From NCBI GenBank assembly GCA_023443025.1, contig JAEZWM010000033.1, forward strand, positions 1 through 64,000: a stretch of DNA of 64,000 nt, given 5' to 3'. The notes below the pieces were generated by a model. That model made no database searches. It was not told the origin of the DNA and saw nothing but the letters and a program-made list of their open reading frames with translations. This document shows, one piece after another, positions 28,008-36,252 of the stretch; positions within the stretch are counted from its first letter, which is position 1; the number at the start of each line of letters is the position of its first letter. This DNA comes from Bacillota bacterium. Its GTDB lineage: Bacteria > Bacillota > Clostridia > Tissierellales > Peptoniphilaceae. The translations under genes and the position numbers were made by a program.

Positions 28008-31000
28008 CTATGCATTTTGCAATTCTAATGTAAGCATTTTTGAAATTCCTTCTTGCTCCATTGTAACCCCATATAAAGTGTCAGCTATTTCCATAGTGAG
28101 TTTTCTATGAGTAATGATTATAAACTGAATATCTTTAAAAGATCTCAAATATTTTACATATCTTGCAATATTTGATTCGTCAAGAGCTGCGTCAACCTCA
28201 TCTAGAATACAAAAAGGTGCAGGTCTTGTTTCAAATATTGCAAAAAGCAATGCAACAGCTGTTAAAGCTCTTTCTCCACCTGAAAGCAACGAAAGATTTT
28301 GAAGTTTTTTGCCAGGTGGTTCAACTTCTATGTCAACACCTGCATTTAATACATCATTTGTATTGAGAATGAGTCTAGCGCGACCACCTTTAAATAAAAT
28401 TGAGAATATTTTGTTGAATTTATTGTTTATATCTAAAAAACTAGTATTAAAGGTATCTACAATTTTAATATCCAGAGTTTCTATTATTTTTTCTATATCA
28501 GATTTTGAGTTTAATAGGTCCTCTTTTTGGCTTGTATAAAACTCTAATTCATCACTAACAAGCTTAAACTCCTCAATGGAATCATAGCTGAAATGACCAA
28601 TCTCTTTTATTTTATTTTTAAGCTCTTTTATTGCATTCAGGCTAGTTTTTATTGGTTCAAGACTCTCCAGTTTACTTATCAAATCGTCTTCGGAAATCAA
28701 ATACTCTTCAATTAATGCATCTTTTCTACTTTTTATTCTCTCTTCAATTGAAAATATTTGATTTTCTAACTTGGATATTTTAAGATCAATTTCCGATATT
28801 TCAGAAGTAAGTGTAAATCTACTTTCTGACATATTATCATATTTAATCTTTAAATCAGCAATTTCAGATCTACATCCATCGACTTTCATTTTTCCATTAC
28901 TAATTTCTAATTCAAGCTTTTCACTATCTTTTTCATTTTCTATAAGTCTCTTATTAATTGTTACTATTTCTGTTTCGCAATCAGACATATACTTTTCATT
29001 TCTTTCAAGGGAACCCATAGTGAAACTCATATTTGCATCGTAATCAGAAATATTATTCTCAGCGATTAATACATCTCTTTTTATTAGTTCTACTTCGTTT
29101 TTATACGCTAATATTTCTACGTCCATATTCATTTTATCATCATATAGTTTTCTTTTGGAATTATCAATAAGCTCATTTTGGTGCTCGAATTCGGAGATAG
29201 TCGTTCTAATCTCTTTTATATCATCTTCGCTAACATTTAGTAGCTCTGATTGCCTTAAATTCTTCTGGTTTATTTCTGATTTTATATTATCGATTTTTTC
29301 ATTGTTAATATCAAGTTTTAAATTAATTTCAGTAATGGTATTATTTAGTGAATCTATTTCAGACTTCAGTTCGAATATAACCTCTTCATAACTCTTAATC
29401 CGGGTTTTTGTATTATTTATATTTTCTATATTAGACTTTATTTTTTCACTACTTGAAACTAATTCTTGTTCTGCTTTAGATATACTTTTTACTAAATGTT
29501 CTATCTCATTTTTTCTATTAATCAAACTACTAGCTGTATTCTTATAAACCGATCCACCAATCATAGATCCCCACGTATTGATTATATCTCCATCCAAAGT
29601 TACAATTCGGTTCTGATTATTTAGTTTACTTATTTTAAGTGCTTTCTCCATATCTTGCACTATTAGTGTTCTATTTAACTGGTATTCGATTATCGGCTTT
29701 ATATTCTCATTACATCTTATAACATCTGATGCTACAGCTAGGTAATCAGAATCTGATAGTCCATTTAAAGCTCTCTGTCTAGGAACAAATCTTTCAATAG
29801 GTAAAAATGTAACTCTTCCTAAATTTTCTTTTTTTAGATATTCAATTAAGAATTTAGCATCGAAAGACGTTTTAGTTACAATGTTTTGTAGAGATTGCCC
29901 TAGGGCATATTCTATAGATTTCATATACCTATCTTTAACAGTAATAAGTTCAGCTAAAGTGCCGATTATTTTACTCTTTACCTCAGGGTTTCTCTCACTA
30001 TTCTTTAATAGTCTTTGAACAGACTTATTAAATCCTTCATAATTTTGATAGATATTATTGATGATTTCATAATTTGATTTTAATCGGCTAATCTTTGATT
30101 TTAAGTCCAATTCGTTTGATTTAATACTATCATAATCATACTGATAACTTTGGAGCTTTTCTAATAGTATATTATATTCATTCTTTAATTTATCAATTTC
30201 ATCTAATTTTTGATTTCTTAATTCTGTATTTTGATCTTGATCACGTTTTATTTCGACATTATTTTGAATCGTTTTGTTTAAATCTTCATTTAAATGTACT
30301 AGATCCATTGAGTAATTTTTAGATAAACCTAAATTGGTGTTTTTTGATAATTCTAGTTCTGATAGTCTTTCTCTTAATCCAGCTATTTCTTCTTCTTTTA
30401 TTGCTTGTTTTTCTTTTACTTCAATGATACGCTTTTCGATTTCCTCTAGAATTGCATTTTTGTTTTTTAATATTTCTTCATTTTCTTCTATCTTTTTTTC
30501 TAGTTCATTCTGAAGTTTTCTTTCCTTTTCAATATTGAGTTTAATCTTTTCTAAAGTTTTTTTCTCATTTTCAATATCTTGTTTTACTCTCAATAATTCA
30601 TGGTTTTTTAAATCTAATTTTTCTGTAAGTACTTGATAATCAGCTTTTAAGAAAGTTAAGTTTTTACCAAGTTCATCAATTAACTTACTTTTTTCTTCTA
30701 ATTCAGACTCAAGCACTCTTAAATTTTCCTTTAAAGGATCATAGGTCTTATTAATCTCATTTATCTCCTCCAAAAGGCTATCTCTCAATACACTTAATTC
30801 TTCATGCTTATAACTATTGACTTTTAATTCTGATTCGGAGTCTATTAGATATTTTTTATAATGGCTAAGCTGATGTAATTCTAACTCGTTTATAAGTTTT
30901 AAACCTTCTTTAGCCTTTTCAGATTCTTTTTCTAGATACTGAAATCTATCTTTAAGTTGATTGGTAATATCTTTAATTCTGGTTAAGTTATCAAGCGTTT

Positions 31001-31547
31001 TCTGAAGTTTTTTTGCCGCTTCGTCCTTTTTATACTTTAGTTTAGCTACACCTGAAGCTTCATCGAAGATAAGTCTTCTCTCTTCTGGTCTAGAGCTAAG
31101 TATCTCGTCAATTCTACCTTGACTAATTATTGAGTATCCTTCTTTTCCAACTCCAGTATCCAAAAAAAGCTCTCTAATATCCTTAAGTCTACAGTTATTT
31201 TTGTTGATGGTATACTCAGAGTCTCCATCTCTAAAAACCTTTCTGGATACAGCTACTTCTTTATAATCAAGCGGTAACACACCATCATTATTGTCAAATG
31301 TTATAGATACTTTACAATAGTTCATCGGTTTAGAATTTTCAGTTCCTGTGAAAATCACATCTTCCATCTTTGAACCTCTTAAAGATTTAGCACTTTGTTC
31401 TCCAAGAACCCACCTAATCGCATCAGAAATATTTGATTTTCCACTTCCATTTGGACCTACTATTACAGAAAACTGGTTATCAAAAACAAGCTCTGTTTTT
31501 TCTTTAAATGATTTAAATCCTTGAATTTCTAATTTGTTAAGTCTCAA
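28008..31547 (-). CDS. smc: chromosome partition protein SMC
   Basis: ATPase that loops and compacts chromosomes with ScpA and ScpB. The 1179-residue protein has an N-terminal Walker A (VGPNGSGKSNISDAIRWVLGEQ near residue 32), long coiled coils, and a hinge domain near 500-660 (LGRVTFLPIERFVPRQ, GGSV). The C-terminal head has the signature LSGGERALTAVALLFA and Walker B FCILDEVDAALDE. The start is a TTG at 31547 with GAGG six bases upstream; it overlaps the stop of the upstream radical SAM gene (TTGA). It sits between rnc and ftsY, as expected. Confidence 0.97.
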   Translation of the reverse strand: MRLNKLEIQGFKSFKEKTELVFDNQFSVIVGPNGSGKSNISDAIRWVLGEQSAKSLRGSKMEDVIFTGTENSKPMNYCKVSITFDNNDGVLPLDYKEVAVSRKVFRDGDSEYTINKNNCRLKDIRELFLDTGVGKEGYSIISQGRIDEILSSRPEERRLIFDEASGVAKLKYKKDEAAKKLQKTLDNLTRIKDITNQLKDRFQYLEKESEKAKEGLKLINELELHQLSHYKKYLIDSESELKVNSYKHEELSVLRDSLLEEINEINKTYDPLKENLRVLESELEEKSKLIDELGKNLTFLKADYQVLTEKLDLKNHELLRVKQDIENEKKTLEKIKLNIEKERKLQNELEKKIEENEEILKNKNAILEEIEKRIIEVKEKQAIKEEEIAGLRERLSELELSKNTNLGLSKNYSMDLVHLNEDLNKTIQNNVEIKRDQDQNTELRNQKLDEIDKLKNEYNILLEKLQSYQYDYDSIKSNELDLKSKISRLKSNYEIINNIYQNYEGFNKSVQRLLKNSERNPEVKSKIIGTLAELITVKDRYMKSIEYALGQSLQNIVTKTSFDAKFLIEYLKKENLGRVTFLPIERFVPRQRALNGLSDSDYLAVASDVIRCNENIKPIIEYQLNRTLIVQDMEKALKISKLNNQNRIVTLDGDIINTWGSMIGGSVYKNTASSLINRKNEIEHLVKSISKAEQELVSSSEKIKSNIENINNTKTRIKSYEEVIFELKSEIDSLNNTITEINLKLDINNEKIDNIKSEINQKNLRQSELLNVSEDDIKEIRTTISEFEHQNELIDNSKRKLYDDKMNMDVEILAYKNEVELIKRDVLIAENNISDYDANMSFTMGSLERNEKYMSDCETEIVTINKRLIENEKDSEKLELEISNGKMKVDGCRSEIADLKIKYDNMSESRFTLTSEISEIDLKISKLENQIFSIEERIKSRKDALIEEYLISEDDLISKLESLEPIKTSLNAIKELKNKIKEIGHFSYDSIEEFKLVSDELEFYTSQKEDLLNSKSDIEKIIETLDIKIVDTFNTSFLDINNKFNKIFSILFKGGRARLILNTNDVLNAGVDIEVEPPGKKLQNLSLLSGGERALTAVALLFAIFETRPAPFCILDEVDAALDESNIARYVKYLRSFKDIQFIIITHRKLTMEIADTLYGVTMEQEGISKMLTLELQNA

Positions 31548-32602
31548 TTCCTACCTCGATTCCTATTTGCAAAAAAATTCAACATATCAACTTCAAAAAT
31601 CTGACTAGAGTTGGAAATTTCTATTTTGTTTGCATCCATTGATTTTGAAATAAATTTAATATCATACAAATCCATTAATCTTTTTTTATTACAAGCACCA
31701 TACCCTACTAAATAAGAAAAAACTGAATTATCTGCACATAAGTAAATACTTTTATCTTTTTCTAATTTAGTTAGAAATGGTAAAATTGCTTCTAAGTATA
31801 AATCTGAATATACTAATTGTCTAAGCGATGGATGGCTTGGACCTATAAATGTATCCATACCATCGAAATCCTCCGGAAGCCCTATTCTGATAATATTAAT
31901 ACTCTTTGACTCAAATATACATACTATATTTTTTAAATGAGTAATTAATTCTTCCAGTCCCATTATTCTATATTGACCTGCTTTGTAAAGGTCATTTAAA
32001 GCTGTATCAGGGATAACTTGTGTCGGATATATTCTAACAAAATCAGGATCAAGTTCTGATATAATAGTTGCTGTCAAGATGTCAGTGTCAATGTCAGATC
32101 CATACATTCCAGTCATCATCTGAAGTCCTAGTTCAAATTCATACGACTTAATAAGGTTAACCGCTCTTATTATATCTTTGCTATTCATACCACGATTGTT
32201 AAGCACTAAAACTTCATCACTCATTGACTGAACGCCTAATTCAATAGTTTTTACTTGATAATATCTTAAAATGCTTAATACTTCATTGTTAATATAATCA
32301 GGTCTTGTAGAAAGTCGTATCGAGCTTATAATGCCCCTTTCTATATAAGGCTTTACGATTTCTAAATAGTCCATCATCATGTTTTGTGGTAATCCGGTAA
32401 AACTTCCACCAAAAAAAGCGACTTCAATATTTTTTTTAGTCTCCGGAAAATAACCTAAATACTTTTCAATCGTATTAATAATGTCGGATTTCAAAAAAGT
32501 TGATTCTGAACAAGTTATTCTATTTTGGTTACAAAACAAACAATCATTAGGACAGCCTTGGTGAGGTATAAAAACCGGAATAATATATTTCTTTTTAGTC
32601 AT
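31544..32602 (-). CDS. radical SAM protein, Elp3/MiaB/NifB-like
   Basis: A radical S-adenosylmethionine enzyme of unknown substrate. The [4Fe-4S] motif is HQGCPNDCLFCNQNR near residue 14-28 (C-x3-C-x2-C). It is followed by AFFGGSFTGLP and by LSTRPDYI and TIELGVQSMSD, segments shared with Elp3-like and coproporphyrinogen-oxidase-like enzymes. No acetyltransferase domain is present, so this is not full Elp3. The C-terminal part is variable. A TTG at 32614 could add four residues, but the ATG at 32602 (352 residues), overlapping the rnc stop by eight bases, is more likely. Its position between rnc and smc suggests co-expression; the function is not known to me. Confidence 0.85.
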   Translation of the reverse strand: MTKKKYIIPVFIPHQGCPNDCLFCNQNRITCSESTFLKSDIINTIEKYLGYFPETKKNIEVAFFGGSFTGLPQNMMMDYLEIVKPYIERGIISSIRLSTRPDYINNEVLSILRYYQVKTIELGVQSMSDEVLVLNNRGMNSKDIIRAVNLIKSYEFELGLQMMTGMYGSDIDTDILTATIISELDPDFVRIYPTQVIPDTALNDLYKAGQYRIMGLEELITHLKNIVCIFESKSINIIRIGLPEDFDGMDTFIGPSHPSLRQLVYSDLYLEAILPFLTKLEKDKSIYLCADNSVFSYLVGYGACNKKRLMDLYDIKFISKSMDANKIEISNSSQIFEVDMLNFFANRNRGRN

Positions 32603-33305
32603 TGTAGTATCCAAGTTTAGTTAACGCATCTTTAGCCGCATTGTGTTCTGCTTCTTTTTTGCTTTTACCCATACCATATCCTATTTCAGCTTCATCTGAG
32701 TTTACACTAACATAAAAGTTTTTATTATGATCAGGACCTTCTTCTTTGAGCAATCTATATTTAACTCTACCTCTATATTTTTTGTGATAAAATTCCTGAA
32801 GTGCCGTTTTATAATCGCTAAATTCTTTTGTATTTTTTATGTCATTTAATATGGAATTTTTAAAATTATCCAGCAAAAACTCCTTTGTTTTAGCAAATCC
32901 CGCATCCAAATAAAGAGCTCCACAAAAAGCCTCAAATGCATCTGCTAAAAGAGAATCTCGTGATCTTCCCCCACTTAATTCCTCACCTTTTCCTAGGAGA
33001 ATATACTTAGGGATCCCTAAACACTTAGAAGCATCTGCAAAAGAAGATTCACAAACAAAAGAAGCTCGCATTTTTGTTAATACACCTTCAGGTAAATCAG
33101 AAAGTTTATGAAATAATAAATCCGTGACTATAAGGTTAGCAATCGAATCTCCTAAAAACTCTAATCTTTCATTATGTTCATTGCAGTTCTTGTTTTCATT
33201 TGAAAAGGAACTGTGTGTTAATGCTATATTTAATAGTTGAATGTCCTCGAACTCGTATTTTATAGACGATTCAAATTCTTTTAATTGTTTTATTCGATTA
33301 TTCAT
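32595..33305 (-). CDS. rnc: ribonuclease III
   Basis: Cuts double-stranded RNA, including rRNA precursors. The 236-residue protein has the catalytic signature NERLEFLGDSIANLIVTDLL near residues 44-63, a second acidic cluster SLLADAFEAFCGALYLD, and a C-terminal dsRNA-binding domain starting around 160 (DYKTALQEFYHKK) and ending KKEAEHNAAKDALTKLG. ATG at 33305 with AGGAAA. It lies between acpP and the radical SAM gene. Confidence 0.97.
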   Translation of the reverse strand: MNNRIKQLKEFESSIKYEFEDIQLLNIALTHSSFSNENKNCNEHNERLEFLGDSIANLIVTDLLFHKLSDLPEGVLTKMRASFVCESSFADASKCLGIPKYILLGKGEELSGGRSRDSLLADAFEAFCGALYLDAGFAKTKEFLLDNFKNSILNDIKNTKEFSDYKTALQEFYHKKYRGRVKYRLLKEEGPDHNKNFYVSVNSDEAEIGYGMGKSKKEAEHNAAKDALTKLGYYND

Positions 33306-33313
33306 TATTTTTC

Positions 33314-33532
33314 CTAAATAGATTCAAAGTATTTAACTATATCTCCCACTGTGTTGAAACTAGCTAAATCTTCATCTTCAATTTCTACATTAAACTCTTC
33401 TTCTGCATCCATTATTAGCTCAAGAAGTGTTATAGAATCTACGCTAAAGTCTTCCCTTAAAACCATATCATCGTTGATTCCATCTACTCCAAATCTTTCT
33501 CTTATAATTTCATAAATTCTATTCTTTATCAT
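33314..33532 (-). CDS. acpP: acyl carrier protein
   Basis: Carries growing acyl chains on a phosphopantetheine arm. The modified serine is in VDSITLLELIMDAEEEF; most ACPs have DSLD rather than DSIT. The ATG at 33541 lies directly against the GAAGG site, so the in-frame ATG three codons later (33532; 72 residues) is the more likely start. It overlaps the end of plsX by 14 bases. The fabD and fabG genes usually found between plsX and acpP are absent. Confidence 0.92.
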   Translation of the reverse strand: MIKNRIYEIIRERFGVDGINDDMVLREDFSVDSITLLELIMDAEEEFNVEIEDEDLASFNTVGDIVKYFESI

Positions 33533-34523
33533 TTTTTTCATCCTTCATTATATTTGTTATTTCATTAATTACATCGTTTTCGATAAACTTAATCATCTCT
33601 AGAATACCATTTCTTATAGCCAGTTCATCAGAACTACCATGAGCTTTAAAGACCGGTTTTTTTGCTCCTAGCATAGGCGCCGATCCAAGGCTTCTATAAT
33701 CCAGTTTATCTTTAATCCCACTAACTGCTGGTTTTATAAGTATTCCTCCAACTTTTGTAGTAAAAGAGGACATTATACCATCTTTAAGCAGTCTCAGTAT
33801 TGTTGAAGCGACACCTTCTATGGTTTTAATCAGGATATTACCGGAATAGCCATCTGTGACTATCACATCTGCATCATTATCCAAAATATCCCGTGATTCT
33901 ATATTTCCTATAAAGTTAAAGTTTTCATTTTTCAAAATCTGATATGATTCTTTAGCTAGGTTGTCTCCCTTGCCTTCTTCTGAACCTATATTTAATAATC
34001 CTAATTTAGGACTTGGTTTATTAAATAGTGCTTTTGCATAACAAGTTCCCATAATAGCAAATTGTCTTATGAGTTCAGGACTACAATCCATATTAGCACC
34101 GACATCCAGTAGAATTGTCGAAGATTTAATTCCAGGTAAAAGCACAGTTAATGCCGCTCTGTCAATATTCGTTATTCTTCCAACAATTAAAGTTGCGCCT
34201 GCTAGTAGTGCGCCTGTACTACCTGCTGAAATAAAGCCATCCGCAGCTCCTTCTTTTAACGCTTTAAGTCCTATTACGATAGAAGATTCTTTTTTTCTTC
34301 TTATTGCTCTAGCTGGTTCGTCAGTGTTTAAAATAACATCATTAGCATTTAGTATAGAAGCCTTATTAGAATCTAACAAATCTTTAGGTATTAATCTCTC
34401 AAGCTCATCCTGTGGACCACAAAACACCGGATGGTATTCATATTCCTTTAAAGCATCCAGTGCACCTTTAACAACCACATTTAATCCTTTATCGGCTCCT
34501 AATGTGTCAATTATTAATTTCAT
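33519..34523 (-). CDS. plsX: phosphate acyltransferase PlsX, divergent
   Basis: Interconverts acyl-ACP and acyl-phosphate, feeding PlsY in phospholipid synthesis. Recognised by the DGFISAGSTGALLAGATLIVGRI core, IDRAALTVLLPG, LLDVGANMDCSPE, and VTDGYSGNILIKTIEG, and by its place between rpmF and acpP. The N-terminus reads IIDTLGADKGLN instead of the common DAMGGDxxP, and SAGSTGA replaces SAGNTGA, so it is a divergent member. A longer frame begins at 34631, but AGAGGT before the ATG at 34523 fixes the start (334 residues). The extra upstream residues would run antisense-like through the rpmF terminator. Confidence 0.92.
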   Translation of the reverse strand: MKLIIDTLGADKGLNVVVKGALDALKEYEYHPVFCGPQDELERLIPKDLLDSNKASILNANDVILNTDEPARAIRRKKESSIVIGLKALKEGAADGFISAGSTGALLAGATLIVGRITNIDRAALTVLLPGIKSSTILLDVGANMDCSPELIRQFAIMGTCYAKALFNKPSPKLGLLNIGSEEGKGDNLAKESYQILKNENFNFIGNIESRDILDNDADVIVTDGYSGNILIKTIEGVASTILRLLKDGIMSSFTTKVGGILIKPAVSGIKDKLDYRSLGSAPMLGAKKPVFKAHGSSDELAIRNGILEMIKFIENDVINEITNIMKDEKNDKE

Positions 34524-34550
34524 ATAAACCTCTTTTGAATTTTTCATAAT

Positions 34551-34580
34551 GAAAAAGGATAGTGTACCCACTATCCTTTT
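34551..34580 (-). terminator. terminator between rpmF and plsX
   Basis: GGATAGTG (34557-34564) and CACTATCC (34569-34576) form a perfect stem with a four-base loop, followed on the minus strand by TTTTTC. It begins at the rpmF stop codon. plsX has no visible promoter of its own, so this is probably a leaky terminator separating rpmF from the lipid genes. Confidence 0.75.
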
Positions 34581-34759
34581 TATTCTACTTCGATAACTTC
34601 TTTTCCATCGTAGTAACCACAAGCTCTGCACACTCTATGAGGCAATTTAGGCTCATGGCAGTTTGGGCATTCTGTTATTGTAACTCTTGGTAATCTATAA
34701 GACGATGCACGTCTTTTATCTCTTCTTGTTTTAGATGTTCTTCGTTTAGGTACAGCCAT
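34580..34759 (-). CDS. rpmF: 50S ribosomal protein L32
   Basis: Small zinc-ribbon protein of the large subunit, 59 residues. It begins [19 protein letters not shown] and has the four zinc cysteines in CPNC (residues 31-34) and CRAC (44-47). ATG at 34759, preceded by GGGAGGT. It is transcribed from a consensus promoter overlapping the end of ackA. In other Firmicutes a DUF177 gene (ylbN/yceD) commonly precedes rpmF; none is present here. Confidence 0.96.
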   Translation of the reverse strand: MAVPKRRTSKTRRDKRRASSYRLPRVTITECPNCHEPKLPHRVCRACGYYDGKEVIEVE

Positions 34760-34849
34760 TTTGACACCTCCCTATTAGTGAATATAGCCTACATATTAAA
34801 ACATCACTAATCTATTAATAAGCTTAATTGTATTTTATATGAAAGCAGC
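34760..34849 (-). promoter_or_regulatory. rpmF 5' leader with inverted repeat
   Basis: The roughly 90-base leader contains ATTAGTG and CACTAAT separated by about 25 bases, with the second arm ending just before the GGGAGG site. It could fold and influence rpmF translation. No named leader family was recognised. Confidence 0.35.
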
Positions 34850-34855
34850 TAATAT

Positions 34856-34884
34856 ATTATACAATTTGACAAACCTAATGTCAA
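34856..34884 (-). promoter_or_regulatory. consensus promoter for rpmF
   Basis: Perfect TTGACA (34879-34884) and perfect TATAAT (34856-34861) with 17-base spacing. TTGACA is also one arm of an inverted repeat with TGTCAA seven bases on, inside the spacer. It starts directly after the ackA stop codon. Confidence 0.85.
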
Positions 34885-34891
34885 CAAAAAA

Positions 34892-36085
34892 TTAGTCAAT
34901 TAAACTCTTGGTATCTCTAGCAATCATAAGTTCTTCATTTGTAGGAACAACATAAACTTTAATCTTGGAATTATCTGTAGAAATAAGAGCTTCTTTACCT
35001 CTTATATCGTTTCTTTCCTGATCTAGCTCAATACCAATATGCTCTAAGTTCTCACAAACAAGATTTCTTATAGTTTTAGAGTTTTCACCGATACCACCTG
35101 TAAATGCAATCGCATCACAACCATCTAGTTCTGCAATATATGCACCTAAAAATCTCTTTACTCTGATTATAAACATATCAAGTGCAAGCTCAGCTCTTTC
35201 GTTACCTTCACCAGCTGCATCCTCAAGATCTCTAAAGTCTGAACTTAGTCCTGATACTCCTAGTGCTCCTGATTTCTTATTTAAGATATCATTCATTTGT
35301 TGTGGAGTTAGATTCTCTTGTTCCATTAAGAAAGTAACAACAGTAGGATCCACATTTCCTGATCTAGTTCCCATCTCTAAACCTTCAAGCGGTGTAAGAC
35401 CCATTGATGTATCAAATACTTTTCCTTTTCTAATTGCCGCTAAACTTGATCCATTTCCAAGATGTAGTGATACAAAGTTAATTGATTCTCTATCAACTCC
35501 CATAATCTCAGGTAGTCTATAAGAGATATACTTATGGCTTGTACCATGGAAACCATATTTTCTAATTGAATATTTCTTATAGTATTCATATGGAATTGGA
35601 TACATGTAAACATAATCAGGCATTGTTTGATGGAATGCAGTGTCGAAAACAGCTACATTTGGTTTACCAGGAACTATTTCCTCACAAGCTTCAATTCCCA
35701 TTAAGTTTCCAGGGTTGTGAAGTGGTCCAAATTTAATATGCTCTTTGATTATTTCTTTAACTTCTTCATCAACTATTACAGGTTCAGAAAGTTTTTCTCC
35801 TCCATGAAGAACTCTATGTCCTATACCTGAAATCTCATCAAGTGACTTTACTACTCCGAATTCGTCGTGTGTTAATGCATCAAATACATACTTGATAGCT
35901 TCTTTGTGATTATCCATAGGAGCTTCAACTACATAATCTTCTTTACCCTTAACTTCATGGATTATTCTTGAACCGGGTATACCAATTCTCTCCACTAAAC
36001 CTTTACATATGATGCTCTCATCTTCCATATTCATTAATTGATACTTTAGTGACGAACTACCACAGTTAATTACTAGTATTTTCAA
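34892..36085 (-). CDS. ackA: acetate kinase
   Basis: Makes ATP from acetyl phosphate and ADP, releasing acetate, a main energy step in fermenting anaerobes. The 397-residue protein has the acetokinase signatures ILVINCGSSSLKYQL at the N-terminus and YGFHGTSHKYIS, plus DPTVVTFLM, FTGGIGENS and the active-site region around GHRVLHGGE. The start is TTG at 36085, with GGAGG seven bases upstream. A two-codon AUG-GUU-UGA frame overlaps the start region. Phosphotransacetylase is not in the window. It is divergent from tmcAL. Confidence 0.97.
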   Translation of the reverse strand: MKILVINCGSSSLKYQLMNMEDESIICKGLVERIGIPGSRIIHEVKGKEDYVVEAPMDNHKEAIKYVFDALTHDEFGVVKSLDEISGIGHRVLHGGEKLSEPVIVDEEVKEIIKEHIKFGPLHNPGNLMGIEACEEIVPGKPNVAVFDTAFHQTMPDYVYMYPIPYEYYKKYSIRKYGFHGTSHKYISYRLPEIMGVDRESINFVSLHLGNGSSLAAIRKGKVFDTSMGLTPLEGLEMGTRSGNVDPTVVTFLMEQENLTPQQMNDILNKKSGALGVSGLSSDFRDLEDAAGEGNERAELALDMFIIRVKRFLGAYIAELDGCDAIAFTGGIGENSKTIRNLVCENLEHIGIELDQERNDIRGKEALISTDNSKIKVYVVPTNEELMIARDTKSLID

Positions 36086-36128
36086 ACCATAACCTCCTAA
36101 AAGTTGTTTTATCTCTCACTTTATATAT

Positions 36129-36155
36129 ATTATACTAATTAGCATAATAAATCAA
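36129..36155 (-). promoter_or_regulatory. candidate promoter for ackA
   Basis: TATAAT at 36129-36134 lies about 45 bases before the ackA start. The best -35 is TTGATT at 36150-36155, with a short 15-base spacer. Confidence 0.4.
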
Positions 36156-36226
36156 TTATTTTTAACAAGCTTCTTATTTTTTTCCGATATAAAATGGTAC
36201 ATCAAAAAATTTAAGCCTCCACAATA

Positions 36227-36235
36227 TGCTATAAT
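36227..36235 (+). promoter_or_regulatory. extended -10 for tmcAL
   Basis: TGCTATAAT, an extended -10, lies 18 bases before the tmcAL ATG. No good -35 is visible, which is tolerated with this type. The rpmB promoter has the same ATGCTATAATTA block. Confidence 0.5.
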
Positions 36236-36252
36236 TAACTTGAGGTGTTAAA

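Noticed and set aside
30400..30800. A-rich, repetitive stretch within smc as a possible repeat array
   Set aside because: It encodes the Glu/Lys-rich coiled coil of SMC; there are no regular units or spacers, so it is not CRISPR or a tandem repeat.
34524..34631. N-terminal extension of PlsX by 36 residues
   Set aside because: It would run through the rpmF terminator and the end of rpmF in another frame; AGAGGT marks the later ATG.
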